Shown: piece by piece, positions 8,211 through 15,852 of the stretch
Position numbering within the stretch: position 1 is the stretch's first letter
Layout of the letters: each line of letters begins with the position of its first letter
NCBI RefSeq assembly: GCF_900637865.1
Contig: NZ_LR134414.1
Location: forward strand, 1 to 54,330
From: Legionella adelaidensis
Lineage (GTDB): Bacteria; Pseudomonadota; Gammaproteobacteria; Legionellales; Legionellaceae
Length of the DNA stretch: 54,330 nt
Direction: 5' to 3'
The notes under the pieces: model-generated
The model's database searches: none
The model's input: the letters and a program-made list of their open reading frames with translations, nothing else
Told to the model about the DNA's origin: nothing
Translations under genes and position numbers: made by a program

Positions 8211-9350
8211 TTAACGATAAACCGCTGAAACGGCTTCTTCTTGGTCAAATTGAGCAAAGACATCATTGGTATTCATTTGGCCAATACTGATAGCCCTGGC
8301 AATACCATGAATTAAGGCGTCTACCACTTGACGGTCATAAGAGCCCGCTTTTGCAGCAACCACACCTTCACTTTGTGCGGTCAAGAGTGTGTTAAAAAAT
8401 TGTTGATTTCCATGCTCAAGCCCAACATATTTTGTTCGCCCACGTAAGTAATCACTGTTTCTCATGCCATCAACATATAAATTCAATAAATCTTTTTTAC
8501 TCAGCTCACCGGCGCTTACCATAGTAGTCAAACGGTTTTTATGTGCTTGGAACTCTGCATGAATTCTTTTATCTTCGCTAGCAATTAGCTTAAGAATTTC
8601 TTCCATGCTGGGTTCTTCATTAGCAAGATTAACTGGAGAAATTGCGCGTGACGCTTGCAATCCCACAGTAGTAAAGCGTTTTACATCTACCACTTTGGGA
8701 ACATAATGATGATTCTGTAACTGAACAACAATTGCTGGATTTTCTCCTTCTGCATTGTATTTTAACTTTAAAGGTAGCTCTTTTTCCGCTTCAACTACTT
8801 TTACTTCAATAGGTGTATTTAAAACTTCGGCTAAAGCCGCTATTGCAGTTTCATCAATGTATGTATGAATTTGACGCATTTGGGCGGGATGAGTGGCTTC
8901 GGTATCATTTACGAAAGCGCCCCTATATTTATTCGGATGCACCACAAATTCATCAACAGCCAACTGACGTAGGGTATAACCCAAAGTTTGGACTAACTCT
9001 GACAAAGTTACTTTATTAATAACTTGTTGCATAATTTCTGCCGGGGTATGAAGCTCACCTTTTAGTGTGCCTCTTTGCGGACGGTGGTGAGGGAAATACT
9101 GAAAATGACGGTTTAGGACTTTCGTGATTACATCATTCCTCACGCGATTTCTTGCCAGAATATTATCTAAAAAACCAGCTGCCACAGAGCGAAACCCGCA
9201 ATCGCCTCTTCCACCAACGTTTACAAATGCACCCACCTTAGCGGGTTCCTTGACACTTTTTACGCCAGTGACAGGATGTTTAAAAAAGCTTTGCATTGTA
9301 GTGAATTGAGTAGGCATAACTTTTCTCGCTCTTTCAATGGATAGTTCCAT
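8211..9350 (-). CDS. OTU-family cysteine protease, probable deubiquitinase effector
   Basis: RGDCGFRSVAAGF (residues 48-60) is the OTU nucleophile motif, with C51. Residues about 168-184 (ETAIAALAEVLNTPIEVKV) match the conserved OTU helix-strand, and QNHHYVP gives the catalytic His at H215. Together these define the OTU fold. The position three before the Cys, usually Asp, is Arg here. About 110 residues lie between the Cys motif and the conserved helix, like the enlarged helical lobe known in Legionella OTU enzymes (LotA, LotB, LotC). Those are Dot/Icm effectors that remove host ubiquitin; that this one is too is inference. The C-terminal 130 residues are helical. The frame opens at 9350, but Met12 (ATG at 9317) is an alternative start and fits the PmrA-like box better. 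Confidence 0.88.
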   Translation of the reverse strand: MELSIERARKVMPTQFTTMQSFFKHPVTGVKSVKEPAKVGAFVNVGGRGDCGFRSVAAGFLDNILARNRVRNDVITKVLNRHFQYFPHHRPQRGTLKGELHTPAEIMQQVINKVTLSELVQTLGYTLRQLAVDEFVVHPNKYRGAFVNDTEATHPAQMRQIHTYIDETAIAALAEVLNTPIEVKVVEAEKELPLKLKYNAEGENPAIVVQLQNHHYVPKVVDVKRFTTVGLQASRAISPVNLANEEPSMEEILKLIASEDKRIHAEFQAHKNRLTTMVSAGELSKKDLLNLYVDGMRNSDYLRGRTKYVGLEHGNQQFFNTLLTAQSEGVVAAKAGSYDRQVVDALIHGIARAISIGQMNTNDVFAQFDQEEAVSAVYR

Positions 9351-9364
9351 TTTAAAAAATAAAG

Positions 9365-9381
9365 ATTAAGGAAATATTAAC
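9365..9381 (-). promoter_or_regulatory. PmrA-like box upstream of the OTU gene
   Basis: On the minus strand the sequence is GTTAAT-atttc-CTTAAT: two half-sites five bases apart, matching the YTTAAK-N5-YTTAAK pattern of PmrA boxes (first base G in the upstream half). A TAAAAT hexamer follows ten bases later (9349-9354). PmrA is a known regulator of many Legionella Dot/Icm effector genes. The box is only 14 bp from the ATG at 9350, which suggests translation starts at Met12 (9317). Confidence 0.5.
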
Positions 9382-9384
9382 TTT

Positions 9385-10182
9385 TTATTTACAGTATGAA
9401 GTTAAAAAATTAATCACCTGGGGTACAAAATCCGGCATCTGCCATAAATTGTTATGGCCGGCGTAAGAAAATGCAGCTAATTTCTTTGGCTCATTGGCCT
9501 TGTTATACATCTGCCACCCTTGAGAAAAGGGAACAATTTGATCCATTTTGCCATGAAGAATTAAGAGAGCCGCTTTTATATGCGCCATTTTATCAAGGGA
9601 TTCATAGCGATCGCGAGGCTTTATCCAAACCCACGGGTAATGGTATCTGGCTAAATCAGTAAAAGAAGTATAAGGCGATTGAAGAACCAACGCGCACACA
9701 GGATATTCATTAGCTAATTGAACGGCTACTCCCGTACCTAACGACTCACCAAAAAAAACAATTTTTTGTCCTTCGATACCGTGCTGATGAAGAAAGGAAA
9801 TAGCTGCTCTACCGTCCGCATAAAGTCCCAATTCGGTGGGAGAACCCTCATTAGGCCCATATCCTCTATACTCTAAAAGCAATACACCGTACCCTGCCTC
9901 TAAAAACTTTCGCACCAGGGGCATCCGATACCCAATGTTTCCGGCGTTGCCATGAAAATATAATATGGTGGGCTTATTTTCCACAGCCGGTTTATACCAT
10001 GCTAATAAATTTAAACCATCTTTTGTTTTCAGGGTAATCTCCTGCATATCACTTGCAGTAAATTCTTGTAAAGGTATGGGCCCTTTGGCCGGGAAATATA
10101 TTAAATGCCGCTGCCAAAAATAAATAAATACGAAGACAAACAAGAAAAATAAAACAGTTATGACTATTAAATGTTTAATCAT
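9385..10182 (-). CDS. Membrane-anchored alpha/beta hydrolase (YfhR/ABHD13-like)
   Basis: The protein (265 aa from the ATG at 10182) starts with one hydrophobic helix (about residues 4-24), so the enzyme is probably tethered to the inner membrane. YFHGNAGN forms the oxyanion region, GESLGTG carries the nucleophile S147, HGKMDQIVP the acid D214 and AGHNNLW the catalytic H243. This is a complete triad in alpha/beta hydrolase order. The frame extends upstream to a TTG at 10224, but the ATG at 10182 has AAGG six bases before it and is preferred. The substrate is unknown; relatives are poorly characterised serine hydrolases. The OTU gene follows 34 bp downstream on the same strand, but with its own regulatory box. 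Confidence 0.88.
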   Translation of the reverse strand: MIKHLIVITVLFFLFVFVFIYFWQRHLIYFPAKGPIPLQEFTASDMQEITLKTKDGLNLLAWYKPAVENKPTILYFHGNAGNIGYRMPLVRKFLEAGYGVLLLEYRGYGPNEGSPTELGLYADGRAAISFLHQHGIEGQKIVFFGESLGTGVAVQLANEYPVCALVLQSPYTSFTDLARYHYPWVWIKPRDRYESLDKMAHIKAALLILHGKMDQIVPFSQGWQMYNKANEPKKLAAFSYAGHNNLWQMPDFVPQVINFLTSYCK

Positions 10183-10346
10183 TGCAAACCTTGGCTGCGT
10201 TGGCCATAAAACAATCTCTCGCAAAGTAGTTTAAAAAGAAGATATAATGAATTTACAGAGTTGGTGCAAGTACTTATGCATTGAAACCTTAAACCTAAAT
10301 TCGGGATGGATCTAGGTTAAAGCAGGAAGCAGCCAAGGAGCTCAGT

Positions 10347-11081
10347 ATGGAGCACATTGCAGAAAAGGATTTACTCAAAGTAAAAGATTTACTCCGACGT
10401 ACTGGCGAATTCATAGCGTATTTTGAGATTGCTGAAGCCAAAATGATCGAATGGCGCCAAGCAGTAGAACTACACGCGCGTGATCACCAACAGCAATTTA
10501 ATCAACAATTTCAAGCACTCCGGACTGAGATGGAAGCCTTGCAAGAGTTATTGACGGAAGCAGGGTTGGCCAGATTTCGTCTTTCTGCTGATAGTGCCCT
10601 GCGGCAAGGCAAAGAATATTTAGAATCGATGCAGAAAACAGAACAACAATTCTTAAAACATTTGACTACTCATCAGCGCGACTTGTCTATTCTGACTAAA
10701 CAGGCAATTGAGCAAATTGCTTTTCAAACTAACGAATCACTGCAAAAAGTAAGTGAATATTTTGCACATTATGACGTACAACACTTTAACCGTATTGCCA
10801 ATGAAAGCTGCGAACAAGTAGAGCGCTCCGCTTCACATGTGATTAATAAATGCGGAAAGATTTTACGTATATTTCAATGGCGCTCCGTCACCCTCACTTT
10901 ATTAATTACTGTAGTTACTGCTTTTGTGATGGGTCTTTATATGAGTAATGAGTATCCCTGGGAAATCCATGAACGCGCAATGAATGAGCGTGGTGCAGGA
11001 AAAATGTTAATAAACGCTTGGCCTAAATTATCTTACCACGAAAAGATTAAGATATTAGGCGAGCAAAGTAAGTCCAGTTGA
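10347..11081 (+). CDS. Coiled-coil protein with a C-terminal membrane helix, unknown function
   Basis: I do not recognise this 244-aa protein. Residues about 5-170 are strongly helical, rich in Gln, Glu and Leu, and look like coiled coil. One membrane segment follows near residues 180-200 (TLLITVVTAFVMGLYM), then a short polar tail. The likely topology is a cytoplasmic coiled coil anchored in the inner membrane. GGAG-like purines (aaggagctcagt) precede the ATG. An imperfect inverted repeat (10289-10297 with 10313-10320) lies in the leader. Its stop codon directly abuts the ATG of the DOT1-like gene, so the two are translationally coupled. Confidence 0.75.
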   Translation: MEHIAEKDLLKVKDLLRRTGEFIAYFEIAEAKMIEWRQAVELHARDHQQQFNQQFQALRTEMEALQELLTEAGLARFRLSADSALRQGKEYLESMQKTEQQFLKHLTTHQRDLSILTKQAIEQIAFQTNESLQKVSEYFAHYDVQHFNRIANESCEQVERSASHVINKCGKILRIFQWRSVTLTLLITVVTAFVMGLYMSNEYPWEIHERAMNERGAGKMLINAWPKLSYHEKIKILGEQSKSS

Positions 11082-11777
11082 ATGGAATTTTTATTTCTTA
11101 GTGGGTTAGTTATTATTGCCACGTTTGCGTTTCTTTATCCCTGGATTACTAAAAGGAAAGTTCGAAAGTGGTATAAGCACAATCATATAAAAAAATACGA
11201 GCAGGTATTTAACCATTTATACGCCAACATAAATGGTTTTATTCTTTCAAAAAAAGCAAGAGACGAAAAGGATGCATTGGAGTATCTATATGGTGAAATT
11301 GATTTCGTTTCATTTATTGCCCTCCTGTCTAATGTCACCGTTGATGAAAGTACGGTTTTCTATGATCTGGGAAGCGGGATAGGTAAAGCAGTTATCGCGT
11401 GCTCCATGGTCTATCCAGTTAAAAAGAGTTGCGGCATAGAAATTTTTGCGCTTTTGCATAATGCAGCGGTTCTTCAGAGGGAGAAACTAGGGCAGATAGA
11501 GGGCTTTAGTGAAAAAGCTGCGCGCATCCAATTTAGTAATACGGATTTTTTGCAGGCAAATTTACAAGAAGCGACACTAATTTTTATTAATGCCACTGCG
11601 TTTATTAATCCACTATGGGATAAACTTGTCCACAGATTGGAACACGCATCCACCGCCAAAATAATTATTACAACAAGCAAATCTATAAAATCAGATCATT
11701 TTACTTTATTAAAAAAAACGCGTGTAGCGGTGAGCTGGGGGGTTATTCCGGCATTTATTTATGTACGCAAAATGTAA
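11082..11777 (+). CDS. DOT1-like SAM-dependent methyltransferase with N-terminal membrane helix
   Basis: Residues 1-20 form one hydrophobic helix. The catalytic region begins near 55. FYDLGSGIGKAVIA (93-106) is motif I, CGIEI (117-121) the acidic motif II, and NTDFL (153-157) followed by FINATAF (168-174) resemble the DFL and NNxxF blocks of the DOT1 family. DOT1 enzymes methylate histone H3 lysine 79 in eukaryotes; bacterial relatives exist, mostly of unknown substrate. The family resemblance is what I see; a host or protein substrate is inference. The membrane helix argues against simple secretion as a nuclear effector and suggests it acts at the membrane with the coupled coiled-coil protein. 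A generic methyltransferase of other specificity is the alternative. Confidence 0.7.
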   Translation: MEFLFLSGLVIIATFAFLYPWITKRKVRKWYKHNHIKKYEQVFNHLYANINGFILSKKARDEKDALEYLYGEIDFVSFIALLSNVTVDESTVFYDLGSGIGKAVIACSMVYPVKKSCGIEIFALLHNAAVLQREKLGQIEGFSEKAARIQFSNTDFLQANLQEATLIFINATAFINPLWDKLVHRLEHASTAKIIITTSKSIKSDHFTLLKKTRVAVSWGVIPAFIYVRKM

Positions 11778-11937
11778 TGTGATTGATAACATTGAATAAT
11801 TTTCTTTGCTGTCTATACTAATATCATATGGTGCAAAAAGTTTAATTACTCCCGATGTGATGAAATCGCTATTATGCGACTCAAAGGAGTGACTGCCAGG
11901 GACTGGACAGATAATCGTATAAGCCTTAGGGGTGGGT

Positions 11938-12243
11938 ATGATAAAATCGGAGCTAATTGAAAATCTTGCTGCTAAAATGACACATTTGCCAGAAAAGCAA
12001 GTTACGGAAAGCATTAATCAAATTTTAGAGTTAATGAGTGATGCTCTAATACAAGGGAAACGCATAGAAATTCGGGGGTTTGGCAGTTTTACATTACATT
12101 ATCGACCGCCACGAAATGCGCATAACCCAAAAACAGGCGAAAAAGTAATTACGGAAGCCAAATATAGTCCTCACTTTAAGCCGGGGAAAGAGTTACGCGA
12201 ACGAGTGGATGCTTCACGTGATAAAACATCCATCGAGGGCTAA
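11938..12243 (+). CDS. ihfB: Integration host factor subunit beta
   Basis: A complete HU/IHF-family DNA-bending protein of 101 aa. The N-terminal helices ([20 protein letters not shown]) and the beta-arm region with [21 protein letters not shown], containing the intercalating proline in the arm ([10 protein letters not shown]), are typical of IHF-beta rather than HU or IHF-alpha. IHF is a heterodimer with IhfA and shapes promoters and recombination sites. The frame could begin at GTG 11932, but AGGGG at 11928-11932 is best spaced for the ATG at 11938. It is not next to rpsA, its common neighbour in gammaproteobacteria. It converges on dcd with only 5 bp between stops. Confidence 0.93.
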   Translation: MIKSELIENLAAKMTHLPEKQVTESINQILELMSDALIQGKRIEIRGFGSFTLHYRPPRNAHNPKTGEKVITEAKYSPHFKPGKELRERVDASRDKTSIEG

Positions 12244-12248
12244 AGTCG

Positions 12249-12815
12249 TTAGGTTTTGGGTAATGTAACCCCTGTTTGCCCTTGATATTTTCCCCCACGA
12301 TCGCGATAAGAAACCTGGCAAACTTCATTGGCCTCTAAAAATAGCATTTGCGCCACCCCTTCATGCGCATAAATTTTAGCTGGCAATGGGGTTGTATTTG
12401 AAAACTCAAGGGTAACATGTCCTTCCCACTCAGGCTCTAAAGGCGTCACATTTACAATAATGCCACAACGCGCATAGGTTGATTTTCCCAAGCAGATTGT
12501 AAGGATGTTTCTTGGTATACGAAAATATTCGACTGTACGCGCGAGTGCAAAAGAGTTTGGGGGGATAATACATATGTCTGATTCAACATCAACAAAACTA
12601 TTTTGGTCAAATGCTTTAGGATCAACAATAGCGGAATTAATGTTAGTGAAAACTTTAAACTCTCTCGAACAACGGACATCATAACCGTAACTGGAAACAC
12701 CATAGGAAATAATACGCCCGGATTCATTTTCTCGTACTTGCCCTTTTTGGAAAGGACTAATCATCCCATGCTCCAAAGCCATTTTTTCTATCCACTGGTC
12801 GGATTTAATTGTCAT
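12249..12815 (-). CDS. dcd: dCTP deaminase
   Basis: The 188-aa protein has the trimeric dUTPase-like fold. [13 protein letters not shown] is the typical early motif, GKSTYARCG the subunit-interface and substrate loop, and [17 protein letters not shown] contains the catalytic glutamate. It converts dCTP to dUTP, feeding dTMP synthesis. The frame extends to 12848, but the ATG at 12815 has AGAGGAAAAAT in front and matches the usual family start (MTIKSDQWI), so it is chosen. The stop lies 5 bp from the stop of ihfB, with no terminator between. Confidence 0.96.
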   Translation of the reverse strand: MTIKSDQWIEKMALEHGMISPFQKGQVRENESGRIISYGVSSYGYDVRCSREFKVFTNINSAIVDPKAFDQNSFVDVESDICIIPPNSFALARTVEYFRIPRNILTICLGKSTYARCGIIVNVTPLEPEWEGHVTLEFSNTTPLPAKIYAHEGVAQMLFLEANEVCQVSYRDRGGKYQGQTGVTLPKT

Positions 12816-12892
12816 ATTTTTCCTCTGCTCACAGAACAATAGGAGCATCTTCTATCATAAATAAACAGGAAGTGGAAGCTTTGCGATGGTCT

Positions 12893-12921
12893 TTTACACT
12901 TGGCATTTTTTGCAGTGTAAT
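12893..12921 (+). promoter_or_regulatory. Sigma70-type promoter for the NfeD-slipin pair
   Basis: TTTACA and TGTAAT are separated by exactly 17 bp. Transcription would start near 12928, leaving a leader of about 110 nt before the ATG at 13041. No open frame of better quality lies in that leader. Confidence 0.55.
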
Positions 12922-13040
12922 TTTTGTGCTATCTTTAAAAAAAGGATTTTATTCATAGGACGTGCTGATGCCGCTCTCTCTTATCTACATATCACTCTTC
13001 TCTTTAAGCCCGTCTTTATTATTCGTTTCTGGAGACTCAC

Positions 13041-13253
13041 ATGGATAAAGTTAGACCTCAAGATGCCGATTTGCTCGGTAAACACGGTCAAGCGGTGGGC
13101 CCTATTGCTGAAACAGGACAAGTCTTGCTGCTGGGTAAACTTTGGCAGGCCTATTCTTTAAAAAAAATTGCGGCTAATAGTCCTGTGAAAATAACAGGGG
13201 TAGGGGAAAAAGGGTTAGAGGTAGAAGAAATCCGCGATGAAGAAGAGGAGTAA
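13041..13253 (+). CDS. Minimal NfeD-like protein (OB-fold domain only)
   Basis: This 70-aa protein corresponds to the C-terminal OB-fold domain of NfeD: a Gly-rich strand ([10 protein letters not shown]), then [14 protein letters not shown], then [16 protein letters not shown]. Full-length NfeD has membrane helices, and the long form a ClpP-like protease, before this domain; neither is present upstream in any frame. TCTGGAGACTCAC gives a ribosome site before the ATG at 13041, so it looks like a genuine small gene and not a broken fragment. It ends 8 bp before a slipin gene, the standard NfeD partner. Probably a soluble partner of that membrane slipin. Confidence 0.75.
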   Translation: MDKVRPQDADLLGKHGQAVGPIAETGQVLLLGKLWQAYSLKKIAANSPVKITGVGEKGLEVEEIRDEEEE

Positions 13254-13261
13254 TATACCGT

Positions 13262-14014
13262 ATGTTTTCGTTTACCGGCTTTCTTATTATTGGTGTAATA
13301 GCTTTTTTAATGGCATCGCTGCGAGTTTTGCGTGAATACGAGCGAGGAGTGGTATTTATGCTAGGCCGATTTTGGCGCGTTAAAGGACCTGGGCTTATAA
13401 TAATTATTCCCGTGTTGCAGCAAATGGTTAGAGTAGATTTACGCACCGTGGTATTGGATGTCCCAAGCCAGGACGTCATCTCACGAGACAATGTCTCCGT
13501 ACGTGTTAATGCTGTTTTGTATTTTCGTGTTCTCGACCCGCAAAATGCAATTATTAAAGTAGAGAATTACTATGAGGCAACTAGCCAACTTGCACAAACA
13601 ACCTTACGTTCTGTTTTAGGGAGACACGAGCTTGATGAAATGTTAGCTGAGCGAGAACGTCTAAACACTGACATACAGAGGATTTTGGAAGAGCTGACTT
13701 TTGAATGGGGAATCAAGGTCTCCAATGTGGAAATTAAACGGGTGGATTTAGACGAAAGTATGGTACGGGCGATTGCCAAACAAGCAGAAGCTGAGCGCGA
13801 TCGGCGAGCCAAGGTTATTCTCGCGGAAGGGGAACTGCAGGCGTCCGAAAAATTACTGCAAGCGGCAGATGTGCTTGCAAAAACCCCTCAAGCTATGCAA
13901 TTACGTTACTTACAAACACTCACCTCGATGTCGGGCAACGGCAATACATCAACTATAGTGTTTCCAATGCCTGTTGACCTTTCGATTTTGCTACAAAATA
14001 TATTGAAAAAGTAG
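13262..14014 (+). CDS. Slipin (stomatin/SPFH-domain membrane protein)
   Basis: A 250-aa protein with an N-terminal hydrophobic hairpin (residues 1-20), then the SPFH/Band 7 domain: [37 protein letters not shown], and the C-terminal coiled coil with [20 protein letters not shown]. It is a typical bacterial slipin forming oligomers on the inner membrane. In many prokaryotes slipin and NfeD are adjacent and interact; here the partner is only the OB domain 8 bp upstream. The biological role of the pair is not settled; membrane organisation or protease scaffolding are proposed. Confidence 0.93.
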   Translation: MFSFTGFLIIGVIAFLMASLRVLREYERGVVFMLGRFWRVKGPGLIIIIPVLQQMVRVDLRTVVLDVPSQDVISRDNVSVRVNAVLYFRVLDPQNAIIKVENYYEATSQLAQTTLRSVLGRHELDEMLAERERLNTDIQRILEELTFEWGIKVSNVEIKRVDLDESMVRAIAKQAEAERDRRAKVILAEGELQASEKLLQAADVLAKTPQAMQLRYLQTLTSMSGNGNTSTIVFPMPVDLSILLQNILKK

Positions 14015-14064
14015 GTTGGGCCCAAAGACCCAGGCATCCCCGCGCTGGCTTTCCTCTACTTCGA

Positions 14065-15660
14065 CTAGAAATAGACCCCAATTTGCGCTAGCAAGGTATC
14101 TGCGGTACCCCCTGTGCCAACCGTATTTAAATTGGTAAAGTCAGGAGCTTCTGCACCATTTGCATATTGGGAACGCTTATAATCCATATCGTGTCTATAT
14201 TCCAATGACTCGACCGTGTCTTTCCAAATTGAAATATTAAACACACCGCTAATTCTTTGTGCCGGAAGATTTAATGCCAGAGCTTGTTTACTCCATTGAT
14301 AACCTAAGGCAAAGGAGGAGGGGCGATTAAATGCCATAAAAGTGACTCCACCTTCCACTTGACCTGCTTGGGGTCTCGCGCCTCTACCATTAAAACTTAA
14401 ATCTTGCGCACGAAAACGGCTAGAAGCACCCACCCATTCGGCAGTGAAGTTATAGCGATCGAAACTCATATTATAGTGAGCACCAACTCCCGGTATTTTA
14501 CGCACGGCTTCATTACCGTTTGTAAGTGATGCAAATCCGCCAAAAGTAGTTCCCGGCTGTGAACCTGTATCTTGCATACCTGTGGAATCATCTATTGAAC
14601 TGATAACGCTTGCTCCAATTTCACCGGTAAGATCGTTATGTCCAAAAATATAGCCTAAGTTAACACCACCTGCGGCGGAAGAGCCTAAAGTAGTATCGCT
14701 GTTAAAACCATAAACTGCCGCAAAGGGGCCTGTTTCGTGTTGGGATTTATATCCTAATATAAAAGGACGTGATTTCGTACGTGCTAAACGCATCGTTAAA
14801 GGAGCGCTAACCATTGCCGATGAGAAGCGGCCAAAAGGTACATATAATTGCCCTGCGGTGAGATAAAAAGGAGATTCGTCCAAATCACCAATATTAACAA
14901 AACCCATATTAAGACCGAAGCCGGAATTGGCTATACGTTGACCCCAATCATCAGGGGGCGCATCATCATAAGCAATTCCAATATAGGCCTCTACTTTATC
15001 ATTAAGCACAGCTGCCACATCCAATTCACTTGATCCCAAGTTAAGATCACCTGAATTTTTTCCTAAATAGGGTCGATTTACTGTAGCTATAGGCTCTACT
15101 TTACCGCTAAGTGCAATAATTGGCACATGAGGTGATGCATACCCTATACTTTCGTAGGCTCGATATAGACGTCTTCTTTGCTGCATTAACCGTATATCGC
15201 GATTAATACTGGAAATATTAACAATATAATCAGAACCGTCGAATGCAGGTCGACTACCTAAATAAGGAGACGCAACAACCGGAGTTCCTGCAATATAAGT
15301 AACTACATGTTCATCTGCAACCAGGGCAGTTGGATAAAATTCGAGAGACTCTGGGTGAGCATCGGGGGCATGAACTGTTATAGAACTAGTATGAAACGAT
15401 TGGACTGGTTCATCTGTTTTTTTACTTACCACCGCTTCATTTTTACTCTGAGTTTCTGTTTTTCTCACAACTTTAGTTACCGTAGGGCGGGGAGAAGGCT
15501 TCGCATCCAATTTTTTTTGCAGTTGAGTGAGCTTAGTCTGAAGTGCTTGTGTCTGCTTTTGTAAAATTTCGATTTCTTTTCTTAGCTGCTCGCTTTCAGT
15601 TGCTGCCCACAAAGGGGAGGAACATAAAGCCATGGCCACAATAAGCGCCCTGTGTTTCAT
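14065..15660 (-). CDS. DUF3573-like outer-membrane protein
   Basis: From the ATG at 15660 (GGAGTG upstream) the 531-aa protein begins with a clear signal peptide ending at LWAA. A coiled-coil segment follows (about residues 22-55, SEQLRKEIEILQKQTQALQ). The rest is rich in Gly, Asn, Ser and aromatic residues in alternating strands, and ends in a terminal aromatic (VYF), as outer-membrane barrels do. Coiled coil plus barrel matches DUF3573 proteins known in Legionella and Francisella. Start codons further upstream in the frame would hide the signal peptide and are rejected. It has its own promoter (15698-15726). A role as porin or transporter is inference. Confidence 0.8.
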   Translation of the reverse strand: MKHRALIVAMALCSSPLWAATESEQLRKEIEILQKQTQALQTKLTQLQKKLDAKPSPRPTVTKVVRKTETQSKNEAVVSKKTDEPVQSFHTSSITVHAPDAHPESLEFYPTALVADEHVVTYIAGTPVVASPYLGSRPAFDGSDYIVNISSINRDIRLMQQRRRLYRAYESIGYASPHVPIIALSGKVEPIATVNRPYLGKNSGDLNLGSSELDVAAVLNDKVEAYIGIAYDDAPPDDWGQRIANSGFGLNMGFVNIGDLDESPFYLTAGQLYVPFGRFSSAMVSAPLTMRLARTKSRPFILGYKSQHETGPFAAVYGFNSDTTLGSSAAGGVNLGYIFGHNDLTGEIGASVISSIDDSTGMQDTGSQPGTTFGGFASLTNGNEAVRKIPGVGAHYNMSFDRYNFTAEWVGASSRFRAQDLSFNGRGARPQAGQVEGGVTFMAFNRPSSFALGYQWSKQALALNLPAQRISGVFNISIWKDTVESLEYRHDMDYKRSQYANGAEAPDFTNLNTVGTGGTADTLLAQIGVYF

Positions 15661-15697
15661 TTGCAGACACTCCTTATTATTTTTATACTTTGAGCCG

Positions 15698-15726
15698 ATT
15701 ATATCGTGCACATTTAAAAGGGTAAA
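15698..15726 (-). promoter_or_regulatory. Sigma70-type promoter of the DUF3573-like gene
   Basis: On the minus strand TTTACC and a perfect TATAAT are separated by exactly 17 bp. The start of transcription would fall about 30 bp before the ATG at 15660. This also supports the choice of that start codon. Confidence 0.75.
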
Positions 15727-15809
15727 CTCGAAAAGAAACATTTTGAAAATAAATTTGATTACATCTGTACTCAAAAACCGTTTTAAAAAACTGTGCCTCT
15801 CATAAAAAC

Positions 15810-15838
15810 AAAAAACCCATCACAAGGATGGGTTTTTT
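15810..15838 (-). terminator. Rho-independent terminator of the major outer membrane protein gene
   Basis: The stem AAAAAACCCAT / ATGGGTTTTTT with a 7-nt loop begins 14 bp downstream of the stop codon at 15853. On the minus strand the stem ends in a T-run, the classical form. The A-run on the other arm makes it potentially bidirectional. Confidence 0.85.
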
Positions 15839-15852
15839 AAGGAAGGTTCTTA

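Noticed and set aside
12886-13161. Open frame of 91 codons overlapping the small NfeD gene
   Set aside because: Composition is not protein-like and it lies out of frame over a recognisable OB domain.
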